IMG/VR virus record: IMGVR_UViG_3300026484_000012 | Span: 1-42,843 of that record | Direction: 5' to 3' (one strand) | DNA: 42,843 bases | Source: a virus | Part shown: piece by piece, positions 30,076-38,574 of the stretch | Numbering within the stretch: position 1 is the first letter of the stretch | Layout: every line of letters starts with the position of its first letter | Notes under the pieces: generated by a model | The model's database searches: none | What the model saw: only the letters and a program-made list of their open reading frames with translations | What the model was told of the DNA's origin: nothing | Made by a program: the position numbers and the translations under genes

Positions 30076-30686
30076 TGGTTAATCCTTTTATGCATAAGTT
30101 CTCTAACATCTCTAATATTTCTTTCTAATAAAACAGATATCTTAGAGTTTAGACTATTCATCTCATTAAAACCTTGTACTACATAAGTTCCAAATGTTAT
30201 AGAGTAAAGTATAGTTATTCCAGTAGCCCATCTAATAGTTGCAGGAGCTACAGCAGCAGCATCTTTCTTCTCTAATTGTTCAATACTCATTCTATGTTCT
30301 TCTACTAGTCCCACAAGTCTTGTAACATCTCTAGTAAGCGACTCTACATCTTTGTGCAATAGTCGGACACTATTACAACCGTTCTCATCTTTTTGTATTA
30401 TGTCTATTTCATCAACTCTTTGATGAAACCGCTTAATTTTTTCTACTAAGTCTTTATCCCGTCTAGCAAAAGCTTCTTTAATGTCTCTATCCATTGTTTC
30501 AAGTTTATTAGTAAATATTGCTTGTTTAGCTAAATATTTACTAATATCCTTTAATTGCTCATTAGTTTCAGTTTGTGCTACTATTAAATGCTCTACACTC
30601 ACTACTAATGATTTGATAGTAGCTTTTTGCTCTACTATATCTGTATCATGTCTAGCTAGTAAATCTCTCATTGCTTCATCTGTCAT
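30072..30686 (-). CDS. Coiled-coil protein with one membrane helix (lysis region)
   Basis: 204 residues. Residues about 1-140 are charged and helical with coiled-coil spacing; one membrane helix lies at about 151-171, and a basic tail follows. Proteins with this plan sit in lysis cassettes and may be antiholins, pinholin-like or spanin-like factors. No Cys lipobox is seen, so an outer-membrane spanin is unlikely. It overlaps both neighbours. Confidence 0.55.
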   Translation of the reverse strand: MTDEAMRDLLARHDTDIVEQKATIKSLVVSVEHLIVAQTETNEQLKDISKYLAKQAIFTNKLETMDRDIKEAFARRDKDLVEKIKRFHQRVDEIDIIQKDENGCNSVRLLHKDVESLTRDVTRLVGLVEEHRMSIEQLEKKDAAAVAPATIRWATGITILYSITFGTYVVQGFNEMNSLNSKISVLLERNIRDVRELMHKRINQ

Positions 30687-31002
30687 ATTTATACCTAATT
30701 TTGTGGTAAAGTCTTACAGCCTTAACTGCTAACTTTCTTCTTAATGTATAGCCAGCTTCTATAAACATTTGCTCAAACATATCATCCGCTAACCTGTACT
30801 CTTCTCTATCTGTCAGATAGTCATGTATAGCTACCATAGGTAGATTACTAGGTAAATATCTAGGTATTACTAAAGTAGCCAACCATGGCACATCCGCGCC
30901 ATTAGTTTCGTACCCAGTAGGTATAGTTATTCCTTTATATGTGTAATCTTCTAATAATATAAACTTATCATTAATAGTAGGTTTTAGCTGTATATTAAAC
31001 AT
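30676..31002 (-). CDS. DUF1353 protein
   Basis: 108 residues matching DUF1353: GITIPTGYETNGADVPW, then AIHDYLTDREEYRLADDMFEQM, and an end rich in Arg/Lys/Tyr. DUF1353 proteins occur in many phages near tail and lysis genes; their function is not established. It lies between the fibre chaperone gene and the lysis cassette, overlapping the latter by 11 bases. Confidence 0.75.
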   Translation of the reverse strand: MFNIQLKPTINDKFILLEDYTYKGITIPTGYETNGADVPWLATLVIPRYLPSNLPMVAIHDYLTDREEYRLADDMFEQMFIEAGYTLRRKLAVKAVRLYHKIRYKYDR

Positions 31003-31005
31003 ATG

Positions 31006-31476
31006 TTACACTACACCTTCATATGCAGGCAACATTGCTACAAACTCTTCATCGGTAGGTGCCTCTATATTTCCTGCTAAGATATCTAGTTGTACTGCTC
31101 TACTTACTTCCCACACCTGTGCGTTGAAGGCTAGTAAGTCTATACAGAATTGTTGGTGACTATATGTATCTATACCAACATACTTACTACAGCTATCTAC
31201 ACTCTCAAACTTAACATTATGTGCTAAGTTGTACGCATCTACTACACCTTGTATATACTTCTTTACAAGAAACTCCCCAGAAGCTATAAGCTCCTGAAGT
31301 TGTTTCTCCTGTACCCTTTGTAAGTCAGGTGTACCATCTTGATTGTAGAACTCATAGAAGTTGTCGTCTGAATTTAGTTCTATTAGACTAAAATCTGTTG
31401 TAAACCCCTCAGGTACTATCGTACCACTACCTCTTGCTACTGTTCCGTCTTCTTTAATTCTGTAAAATGTTTTCAT
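31006..31476 (-). CDS. Tail fibre chaperone-like protein (module 3)
   Basis: 156 residues, following the 789-residue fibre with a one-base overlap. Its C-terminal half (FNAQVWEVSRAVQLDILAG, then APTDEEFVAMLPAY) matches the same region of the protein at 34980-35411 (ASECWVVAGEIEADVKAG, then MPTVDEVLNELPKY). Pairs of this kind next to fibre genes are typical of assembly chaperones. The chaperone role is inferred from position and from the shared C-terminal part. Confidence 0.6.
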   Translation of the reverse strand: MKTFYRIKEDGTVARGSGTIVPEGFTTDFSLIELNSDDNFYEFYNQDGTPDLQRVQEKQLQELIASGEFLVKKYIQGVVDAYNLAHNVKFESVDSCSKYVGIDTYSHQQFCIDLLAFNAQVWEVSRAVQLDILAGNIEAPTDEEFVAMLPAYEGVV

Positions 31477-33845
31477 TAATTTCTACCTCCAAAAAATATA
31501 GCATTTACGAATTTATCGTCATTCAACGTATTACTATCAGTAAGTATTCTGACTCTAGCACTTGAGGTATTCCAGTGACGGGAGTCAGTCTGCCCTCTTC
31601 CATAAGAGCCCCCATCCTCAGAACACGTTACTGATGCAGTGTAGTTAACGCTATCCATCGCAGCATTAAATGTTACATCGTACTCACCTGCACCGTTCCT
31701 AACAACACTACTTACATTATAGCTATCTCTAATAGTTCCATCTGTTCCATCAAAATTAACCCAAGCAGTACAAGCATTTTTACCTCTGAATTCACCTTTA
31801 ACTTCGACATCTCTAGCTTTAACATCCTTAAATACTTCAAGACTCTCCATAACATTTGCAGGTAACTCTTGATTATAGTCAATATACATAGGAGTTTCGC
31901 TTGCTACCATTATAGGGTTAGGTAAGAAACTTAACGGTGTAGTAAGAGGTTGGTCTAGTGTTGCTTCTAGTTTGTAGACTGAGATGTTGTCGAAGTATGC
32001 TGTATCGTCATCTCCAGTACCGTTCATTTTAAGTATAACAGCATAGTTTCCGGTATAAGGTGCATAAAATGTTGCTTCTCCACTAACTGTCAGACTCACT
32101 AAAGTTTGAACCGTTCCGTTAGTAGTGTTAACATCAAATCTAGGATTTGTACCACTTAGTACTCCACTAATCTTGTTAATACCTTCAACTAGTTTTATTG
32201 TTTGTTTGGCTAAAGGGTAATCTGTATCAGTAGCGTTTACTGCTAACCTGCCACTATCAATAGATAGGTTTGCATTATTAATAGCTGCCCACCCATTTGT
32301 ATCAACATCAAATGTACCATTAGTAACCAGCTCTCCGCCAGTCATAGTATATACTTTACCATCATCAGGGTTAAATACTAACCTATTATCATCTGCGTAC
32401 TCTTTATTATAGAGTCCGTTTGATAAGCCTTTATAAAAACCGTAACCACCATCCTTAGTTTTAGCTACCCAATGTTTACCATCAGCTACGCCTGCAAAGT
32501 CAATAGTAGTCGTACCAGCTAAACTCTCTGTACTTCTAATATAGCCATTAGAGTCTTTACCGTCTGTATAACTAAACACACCATCAGTAAGGTTCAAGTT
32601 ACTATCATCTGTTGGCATATTGAAGTAACCGTCTCCACCATCTGCATTAGTATCAAATTCTACTAGAACTATGTATTGTCCGCCTGATGCATTAAAGTAA
32701 CTGTTGGTTGAACCTAATAATAAGCCGTTACTTACATATTGTATATCCCAATCAGAAGACTCTGCATTATTTGCGTTTAGGTAAAAAGCTAAATCACTTC
32801 CTCTTTTATTATCAGTACCAACCCAATTCCCTGTATCATCAACCCTCTTAATAATAGCTCTAGCAGGTTTCCTAGCTACTCCATAAACATCTCTAGTCTC
32901 TACAAAGTTACCTGCTGCTCCTGTACCTACATATTGCACTATTGTCCAGTTTTCTGATTTAGCTTTACCGTAGAGGATGTAAGAATCATCTGCCGCGTTT
33001 GTTCTTGCGTACTGATTTACTCCGAATGTACTTGAGTTATCTGAAGTACTAAAAAAATAGTCACTATTTGCTTCAAACGCTGAGTCACTACTCACGCCTT
33101 TTGAGTCTTTATAGTCACTTAGTGATGTTGTTGCTTCCCAAGCTAGGTCCTGACTTAAGTTTTTTACCATTAAGTAGTCAAGTTTAACCCCAAGACTATG
33201 TGGTATCTCATGTCCAGCATTACCAGTCCCCTCATACATAATCATAGTCTCTCTAGTAACAGGGTTAAATGCTTCTACATACTTTTTATCCTGGTTTGTA
33301 GTTCCCCATTTAATGTGGGTGTATAGTGTTTGATAGAGTACATAAGTTTCTGCGTCTCCATTTATAGTTGAGTTAGAGTTTATAGCTACTCCATCTACGT
33401 TAAAACTGGCTACTTTATCACTAAGAGCGGCTTCAGCATCTGTTGCGTTAGTGAAAATATAGCTATCTACCCCTCTTAAGCCATCAACTATATTATTATA
33501 AGCAGTCTGGCTTCTACTTTTTATATGCACCTTACTAGTATTAACAGCACAGCTACCATTAGCTACCGCATCACCAGCATCTGTTTTTACTTCAAATGTG
33601 TCTCTATCTAGCCAATAACCACTGCCATTACCACTTACTGTAAAATCAACTGAACTAATACCAGTCACAATGTCTTGTGTATCTCCATTACCTGTATATA
33701 GTACAGTAGCAAAATTCTTAGTAACTGCATAGTTCTCTAATGCTAAATTACCACTAAGCAACACATTGCTAGCTACTGTAGATAACCGACCTGTACCATG
33801 TATATCAGGTCTTTCATTCTCTATTAAATTTCTAATTAAACTCAT
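31476..33845 (-). CDS. Large tail fibre / receptor-binding protein
   Basis: 789 residues, beta-rich, with many Asn, Asp, Ser and Thr. Residues about 195-400 hold repeated YEGTGNAGHEIPHSLG- and YVGTGAAGNFVETRDVYG-like units found in other phage fibres. Around 510-635 is a carbohydrate-binding-like module (VTNGTFDVDTNGW ... YFDNISVYKLEA). The C terminus has the pattern VNFDGTDGTIRDSYNVSSVVR...YDVTFNAAMDSVNY common at fibre tips. This is the best candidate for host receptor binding. It is followed by its own chaperone-like gene. Confidence 0.72.
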   Translation of the reverse strand: MSLIRNLIENERPDIHGTGRLSTVASNVLLSGNLALENYAVTKNFATVLYTGNGDTQDIVTGISSVDFTVSGNGSGYWLDRDTFEVKTDAGDAVANGSCAVNTSKVHIKSRSQTAYNNIVDGLRGVDSYIFTNATDAEAALSDKVASFNVDGVAINSNSTINGDAETYVLYQTLYTHIKWGTTNQDKKYVEAFNPVTRETMIMYEGTGNAGHEIPHSLGVKLDYLMVKNLSQDLAWEATTSLSDYKDSKGVSSDSAFEANSDYFFSTSDNSSTFGVNQYARTNAADDSYILYGKAKSENWTIVQYVGTGAAGNFVETRDVYGVARKPARAIIKRVDDTGNWVGTDNKRGSDLAFYLNANNAESSDWDIQYVSNGLLLGSTNSYFNASGGQYIVLVEFDTNADGGDGYFNMPTDDSNLNLTDGVFSYTDGKDSNGYIRSTESLAGTTTIDFAGVADGKHWVAKTKDGGYGFYKGLSNGLYNKEYADDNRLVFNPDDGKVYTMTGGELVTNGTFDVDTNGWAAINNANLSIDSGRLAVNATDTDYPLAKQTIKLVEGINKISGVLSGTNPRFDVNTTNGTVQTLVSLTVSGEATFYAPYTGNYAVILKMNGTGDDDTAYFDNISVYKLEATLDQPLTTPLSFLPNPIMVASETPMYIDYNQELPANVMESLEVFKDVKARDVEVKGEFRGKNACTAWVNFDGTDGTIRDSYNVSSVVRNGAGEYDVTFNAAMDSVNYTASVTCSEDGGSYGRGQTDSRHWNTSSARVRILTDSNTLNDDKFVNAIFFGGRN

Positions 33846-33855
33846 TTATTATCCT

Positions 33856-34374
33856 TTACCAAATTATACTATCAAGGTCATCTTGAGTAGTAGCATCTTT
33901 TACTTGTTTCTTTAAGTCTTGTAGTTTTGTGAAGTTACCTTGACTTCTTTTTAATATAGTTCCACTTAAGCCTTGTAAATCTGCATAGCTCATACTTACT
34001 TGATTGTTATCTATATCTAGCCAATAGAAACCATCTGGTACACTTCCTGCACTGAGTACAGATACTATCAATGACTGGCTCTTACTATCTGCTTGAAATA
34101 TGGTATCCATATAAGCTATATTTTGTTGATTAGTAGTATTATAAGATACTTCTAACTCATTTAGCTTCCTAGCTTGTAATTGCTCGAATGTACTAAAATC
34201 TTTAAACGATAAAGTACTGGTAGATGCATCAACATAGTTGTAATTATTGTCAATAGCTGTTTGCCAGTCAGTTTCATTTACTTCGATGTTTGGTGTAGGT
34301 ATTGTTTTGTGAATGTCACTATCATACCAACCTAAAAGTTTTCCATTTGTTTCTTTGTAATATGCGTATTTCAT
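33856..34374 (-). CDS. DUF4376-like fibre assembly protein (module 2)
   Basis: 172 residues. The C-terminal half fits DUF4376: GFYWLDIDNNQVSMSYADLQ, then LKRSQGNFTKLQDLKKQV and a final ...TQDDLDSIIW. The N-terminal half has a fibre-assembly start (MKYAYYKETNGKLLGWYD). Proteins of this type lie next to fibre genes and are thought to aid folding or attachment. It follows the gp53-like fibre by 9 bp. Confidence 0.62.
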   Translation of the reverse strand: MKYAYYKETNGKLLGWYDSDIHKTIPTPNIEVNETDWQTAIDNNYNYVDASTSTLSFKDFSTFEQLQARKLNELEVSYNTTNQQNIAYMDTIFQADSKSQSLIVSVLSAGSVPDGFYWLDIDNNQVSMSYADLQGLSGTILKRSQGNFTKLQDLKKQVKDATTQDDLDSIIW

Positions 34375-34383
34375 TTTGTGTCC

Positions 34384-34980
34384 TTAATACCCTATTGCTA
34401 TATAACTGAAAGACCAATCATTAGCTAGGTTGTTATCTCTGTCACAATCGAATTGTGTAGCCGTTTTTCGTCTAGGTGTCCAATCTGCGTTCTCTTCTGT
34501 TGTGCTGTCTGTATCAATGTCACTTCCTTGTGAGGCTGCACCTCTTGAAATACTTGCACAGTAATTTGGAAATGCAATTGGAAATGTAACTGTATTAACT
34601 GTATCATCTGGCGATACAAACCATCCCCATTGAATAATTAATCCGCTAGGTAATTTTTGGTAACCATTTGCTGCTAAACTTGAAGTAAAGTCTGCTGGTA
34701 GCCCTCTTAGCAAGTCCGCATCTAAACCACTACCTTCTCCATCTACGGCTTTCATTTCTGTAAGTAAATCAGTAGTATCTAGTTTATTATTTTCTACAGT
34801 AGTGACTCTACCGTCAATACTGTCTATAGAACTTTCATTAGCAGAGACTCTGCTTTCTATCTCTTCTACAGCATTACCGTTAACTGTTCCTACTACATCC
34901 CAAGCAACTCCATTACACTCATATTGAGTATTACCAAGAGTATATCTATCACCTATATTAGGGTTTACTGGAAAACTCAT
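34384..34980 (-). CDS. Tail fibre with gp53-like C-terminal domain (module 2)
   Basis: 198 residues. It starts with NIGDRYTLGNTQYECNGVAW (an attachment domain), has a short helical region (VEEIESRVSANESSIDSIDGRV, coiled coil) and ends with a gp53-like tip: GYQKLPSGLIIQWGWFVSP, TVTFPIAFPNY and FSYIAIGY. This tip forms trimers in other fibres. It is short, so it is likely an accessory fibre on a larger stalk. Confidence 0.72.
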   Translation of the reverse strand: MSFPVNPNIGDRYTLGNTQYECNGVAWDVVGTVNGNAVEEIESRVSANESSIDSIDGRVTTVENNKLDTTDLLTEMKAVDGEGSGLDADLLRGLPADFTSSLAANGYQKLPSGLIIQWGWFVSPDDTVNTVTFPIAFPNYCASISRGAASQGSDIDTDSTTEENADWTPRRKTATQFDCDRDNNLANDWSFSYIAIGY

Positions 34981-35411
34981 TACTCACCTCCATCATATTT
35001 AGGTAATTCATTTAATACTTCATCAACTGTAGGCATATCTCTATTACCAGCTTTTACATCTGCTTCAATTTCTCCAGCCACTACCCAGCACTCACTTGCC
35101 CAAGTTGCTAAAGCTTGTGCTTCAGCTTGAAAAGCATTTATGTATCCAGTATAAGAACGGGCTGACATCATGTTGTCATACCTAAACTCTTGAGCTTTTG
35201 TGTCTAAGTAGTTTTGAATTGCACCATTGAAAGCTTTTTGTTGTGATAAAAGCTCTTCTCTTTGACTAAGTACAAGAAGTTCCTTGTCTATCAATGTTTG
35301 TTCATCTTGTGTTGGCTTTACTTCTTTACCATCTTTGATTAAAAATAAAGTATCCTCGCGAATTACTGAATTACAATTTAAAACATTTTTAACTGCTGTA
35401 TGTACTAACAT
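34980..35411 (-). CDS. Tail fibre chaperone-like protein (module 1)
   Basis: 143 residues, 1 bp after the 351-residue fibre. The central region is helical with RYDNMMSARSYTGYINAFQAEAQALATW; the C terminus PTVDEVLNELPKY matches the protein at 31006-31476. It has no membrane segment. It probably assists assembly of the preceding fibre. Confidence 0.6.
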   Translation of the reverse strand: MLVHTAVKNVLNCNSVIREDTLFLIKDGKEVKPTQDEQTLIDKELLVLSQREELLSQQKAFNGAIQNYLDTKAQEFRYDNMMSARSYTGYINAFQAEAQALATWASECWVVAGEIEADVKAGNRDMPTVDEVLNELPKYDGGE

Positions 35412-35412
35412 T

Positions 35413-36468
35413 TTATGCTCCTATTTCCATAAGAGTGATAGTAGAAATTGCGACACCGCTATCACCACCGCTATCCTCTTTTCTTTTATTTAAAAGGATT
35501 GGCGCATCAGCGCCAGTATCGCTTAAAGCAAATAGTTCATATAGAACTTCATCTGTTGTTGCTGGGTTATCCATATACATAAGGTTTGTTGTTGTTCCTC
35601 CCCAGCCATTATATCCAGATATAAACATTTGTGCTCGTCTATCTCCAGCCCCAGTACCGAGTAATAAATCAGCGCCATCTCTCATAACTTTTGCATACCC
35701 GTCATTAGACTGATTTACGACTAAAGAAGCTTGAACCATCACAAATATTTTACTATCTGCTTTAGTAGGTGTTATTTTTGCTTCAAAACATTTCCAGGTT
35801 CCAGTTCCTGAAGCAGTTGATTGCTCAATAACATGCACAACTTGTAAAACTTTACCAGCACTAGCAATAGCAGTGTCTAATTGCCCTTTATTAGTAGCTT
35901 CATCATCATTAACAGCATCAGCAACCTTAAACCTCTGAGCGGCACTACCACCAAGTAAAGCCTTACCTGCTATAACACTATCCTGCGCACTATTAACAGT
36001 ATCTACCTCACTCTTAGTATAATGATCTGCTATAGCAAATGTACCAAATGCTAGTACTTCAACTATATCTGTATTAGCAGCATCTGAAGATAATACAACT
36101 GTATATCCGTCAGTAGCTGTGAAGTCTCCTTTAGCTAACACCCTACCATTAAGAGTTACTAGTACGTATTCAGGGTAGTATCCTGCTTGTACAGGAAACG
36201 TATTTAATGACGTGCCATCATAATCACCACTTGCAGTACCCACTATAAATTCTTCACTCCGTTTAATAGCTGCATTAGCCCCGCTACTATTAGTATCTAC
36301 CCACACCTCACTAGTACCGTCACTTATTCTTTTATATAGTTTACCTGAACTTGGTACATACCATTCCTGACCTAGCACCGGTCTGTCAGGTTCTGTTTCA
36401 CTCACTACATTTAGTTTTTTAATAGTTTTAACAGCTTTAGCGGCTAAACCGTAACTTATTGCATCCAT
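35413..36468 (-). CDS. Tail fibre protein (module 1)
   Basis: 351 residues. An attachment region (TEPDRPVLGQEWYVPSSGKLYKR, about 25-47) leads to a beta-rich stretch, the heptad-like YTKSEVDTVNSAQDSVI common in trimeric fibres, and a compact C-terminal domain (from about 205) ending STITLMEIGA, as in many fibre tips. Cys/Trp content is low. It is followed by a chaperone-like gene, the first of three such pairs. Confidence 0.7.
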   Translation of the reverse strand: MDAISYGLAAKAVKTIKKLNVVSETEPDRPVLGQEWYVPSSGKLYKRISDGTSEVWVDTNSSGANAAIKRSEEFIVGTASGDYDGTSLNTFPVQAGYYPEYVLVTLNGRVLAKGDFTATDGYTVVLSSDAANTDIVEVLAFGTFAIADHYTKSEVDTVNSAQDSVIAGKALLGGSAAQRFKVADAVNDDEATNKGQLDTAIASAGKVLQVVHVIEQSTASGTGTWKCFEAKITPTKADSKIFVMVQASLVVNQSNDGYAKVMRDGADLLLGTGAGDRRAQMFISGYNGWGGTTTNLMYMDNPATTDEVLYELFALSDTGADAPILLNKRKEDSGGDSGVAISTITLMEIGA

Positions 36469-36479
36469 TTATTTACTCC

Positions 36480-37178
36480 TTATGCTACGGTAAACACTGA
36501 ACTTATCAGGTTATTGTCCGTATCGTAACTAAATTCTGTTGTGCCTGCCAGCACACCATCTTTTGTATGGTCTATACTTAATAGGCTACCTTCAGCAGTA
36601 TAGCTTAAATCTTCATAATTTCCTGCACCTTCATACTCTATTTTTATTAAGTTGTCATTATCTGCATCATATGACATATTAACTATATTCATTCTGCTAA
36701 GCAATAACGGAACGTTTACGTTGACTGCTTCATTTATATTAGCCTCATTAGCCGCTACAGCATCTATATTAGCCAAGTCGTCTGCTACTAAGTTCACATT
36801 ACTTATATCTACAGCTACTGTGTCTATACTGGTAATATTGTTAGCATTTGTATCCAAATTATCTATTGACTCATACACTCTGTCCAAATTATCTGCTGAA
36901 ATAACAACTCTAGCTATGTTATCTATTGACTCATACACCCTGTCCAAATTATCTTTATCTGCATATAAGCTGTCCAGTGTCATCTTATCAGCGAACAGTG
37001 AGTCTAGCACTACCTTATCAGCAAATAGACTGTCTAACGTTTCCTTGTCAGCGTACACGCTATCTAGTACCGCTTTATCATTATACAAACTATCTAAAAC
37101 AACTTTATCAGCATATAAACTATTCATTACATTAGAGTTTACTAAGCTTAATTTGTTAACATTTTCTATAAAACCCAT
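36480..37178 (-). CDS. Repeat-rich fibre or tail spike protein
   Basis: 232 residues. Residues about 16-75 are ten-residue repeats of the type LDSLYADK.., followed by a doubled NLDRVYESIDN unit, then NINEAV-like repeats; the end is beta-rich. Such short repeats form triple-stranded stalks in fibres. At DNA level there are six 30-bp repeats (36955-37134). It follows the small protein at 37178 with one base of overlap. It may be the stalk that carries the later fibre modules. Confidence 0.65.
   Translation of the reverse strand: MGFIENVNKLSLVNSNVMNSLYADKVVLDSLYNDKAVLDSVYADKETLDSLFADKVVLDSLFADKMTLDSLYADKDNLDRVYESIDNIARVVISADNLDRVYESIDNLDTNANNITSIDTVAVDISNVNLVADDLANIDAVAANEANINEAVNVNVPLLLSRMNIVNMSYDADNDNLIKIEYEGAGNYEDLSYTAEGSLLSIDHTKDGVLAGTTEFSYDTDNNLISSVFTVA
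36955..37134 (-). repeat. Six 30-bp repeats inside the fibre gene
   Basis: Units start at 36955, 36985, 37015, 37045, 37075 and 37105 with clear but diverged similarity, each encoding ten residues. Copy number can change by slippage or recombination, which would alter stalk length. A separate doubled 37-bp segment lies at about 36858-36955, 60 bp apart. Confidence 0.75.
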
Positions 37179-37453
37179 TATAATCCCTCTATTCGTTGGT
37201 TAAGAGCTATTATTTCTTGGCCCAAGCCAAGCTGTCCCATAGCCTCATTTAATTTAATATATTCTAAATCTACCGGTTTATTAGCTGTAATATCTTCAGC
37301 AATAGCTAAGAATTCCCCGAATATATGAGATATGCTATTAGTACTCTCATAGTCAAAAGTATTTATTAGTTCTTCGGGGAATTGTAAAGTATCAGCTACA
37401 GGATTATAGTCTGCTACAACTAAACCTGAGGTTTCAAAAGTAAAAACTTTCAT
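37178..37453 (-). CDS. Small structural-region protein
   Basis: 91 residues. The start is beta-like (VFTFETSGLVVADYNPVADTL) and the C-terminal half is helical. It lies between the head-tail adaptor and the repeat-rich fibre with overlaps on both sides. A tail-completion or joining role is plausible; not recognised. Confidence 0.55.
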   Translation of the reverse strand: MKVFTFETSGLVVADYNPVADTLQFPEELINTFDYESTNSISHIFGEFLAIAEDITANKPVDLEYIKLNEAMGQLGLGQEIIALNQRIEGL

Positions 37454-38118
37454 GTCATACTTCTATATTTAGTAGAATAACTAGTTTGAGCAGTAAAATC
37501 TTTTGATATATCAACTTCTATAGTTTTTAACCACTCATTAAATAGCATAAGCTCTTCATTACCAAAAGACCTATTTTGAGTATCCATGTCGTCTCTTAAA
37601 GAGAACCCACACACATATTTAATTAACATTACTTTATAGTCTTCATCCAATTCCATTACATCTGTTAAACTTGTAATAGTTTCTGGCTTTTTAATATAAA
37701 ATAAAGTAATTAAATTTGCAGTAGCTAAATTAAAATTTAAAGGTTCTGTGAAACTGGGTGTAGGTACTAGCAATATTGTACCTTTATTCATTTTATCTAC
37801 TACAGCATATTTAGGAGTGCCAACCTCTTGCATCCAAGTGTATCCAAGTTTAAAGTCTAAATTATCTCTTGTTGCAATTTCTAGAGGTTTACCGTTATAT
37901 TTTATCCTAGTTAATAAACTAAAATCTGTAGGTAAATTATAGTTAGACTGATTATTATGTGCTATAATATCTATAGTTTTTCTTAGGCACTTATTCTTTA
38001 AGCATATAACTTTTTGTGCTTCGTCTAACAGTCTTAATAATCTTGCATCATCCCAGCGGTCACCATCAGGGTCAGCTAAAGTGTCTCTAACTCTAAGTAT
38101 TACATCACTTGCTAGCAT
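37450..38118 (-). CDS. Head-tail adaptor, P22 gp4-like
   Basis: 222 residues. It opens with an adaptor-like helix pair (VILRVRDTLADPDGDRWDDARLLRLLDEAQ), then beta-rich sequence with NYNLPTDFSLLTRIKYNG and VPTPS, and ends in a helical region. P22 gp4-type adaptors bind beneath the portal ring and receive the tail machine. It is the first gene after the capsid-unit terminator, with AAAGGAG before its start. Confidence 0.68.
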   Translation of the reverse strand: MLASDVILRVRDTLADPDGDRWDDARLLRLLDEAQKVICLKNKCLRKTIDIIAHNNQSNYNLPTDFSLLTRIKYNGKPLEIATRDNLDFKLGYTWMQEVGTPKYAVVDKMNKGTILLVPTPSFTEPLNFNLATANLITLFYIKKPETITSLTDVMELDEDYKVMLIKYVCGFSLRDDMDTQNRSFGNEELMLFNEWLKTIEVDISKDFTAQTSYSTKYRSMT

Positions 38119-38144
38119 TTCTACTCCTTTATAATATTCAATAA

Positions 38145-38162
38145 AGCCTTCCTAAGAAGACT
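38145..38162 (-). terminator. Terminator after the capsid unit
   Basis: On the minus strand AGTCTTC, loop TTAG, GAAGGCT, followed by TTATTG. One G-U pair. The TTAG loop is the same as in the terminator at 7887-7915. It separates highly expressed head genes from the adaptor and fibre genes. Confidence 0.7.
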
Positions 38163-38171
38163 CTATGACTA

Positions 38172-38564
38172 TTAGTCTGTATATGTACCTGAAGTTAATT
38201 CAGTCTCAATGTACTCAACTACAACTTTAATACGTCCAGCATCATCTGGAGCATCCGCACCAGCAACAACAGTAACAGTTCCACCGGTTGGGAAGTATGT
38301 CATTGCTTGTGTACCTTCTTGGACACCAGCAACACCAACTTTTACTTCATCACCAACAACAGTTGAACCAACTTTAATATCTACTGTATCTGTATCTGTA
38401 CCAGATGCAGTCAATACTACAGCGTAAACTCTGGTAACAAGAGCAGCACTAGGAAGAGTGAATAGTGTATCATCCATAACAGCAGATGTAGAAACTACAC
38501 CTGATGCAAATACACTGATTGTTTTCTTCTGATTGTTTTTATCTTCAAATCTTAAATCAGCCAT
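38172..38564 (-). CDS. Head decoration or head-associated protein
   Basis: 130 residues, beta-rich, with strand-turn patterns such as TDTDTVDIKVGSTVVGDEVKVGVAGV and no Cys. It lies directly after the capsid gene (10 bp) and before the terminator, so it would be made in similar amounts to the capsid protein. This fits a decoration or head-stabilising protein, or a short head fibre. Family not certain. Confidence 0.55.
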   Translation of the reverse strand: MADLRFEDKNNQKKTISVFASGVVSTSAVMDDTLFTLPSAALVTRVYAVVLTASGTDTDTVDIKVGSTVVGDEVKVGVAGVQEGTQAMTYFPTGGTVTVVAGADAPDDAGRIKVVVEYIETELTSGTYTD

Positions 38565-38574
38565 TTATTTCTCC

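Noticed and set aside
36652-37203. 183-residue + strand frame opposite the fibre gene
   Set aside because: It is antisense to a repeat-rich gene, has the same periodicity by mirror effect, and has no ribosome site; it is a shadow.
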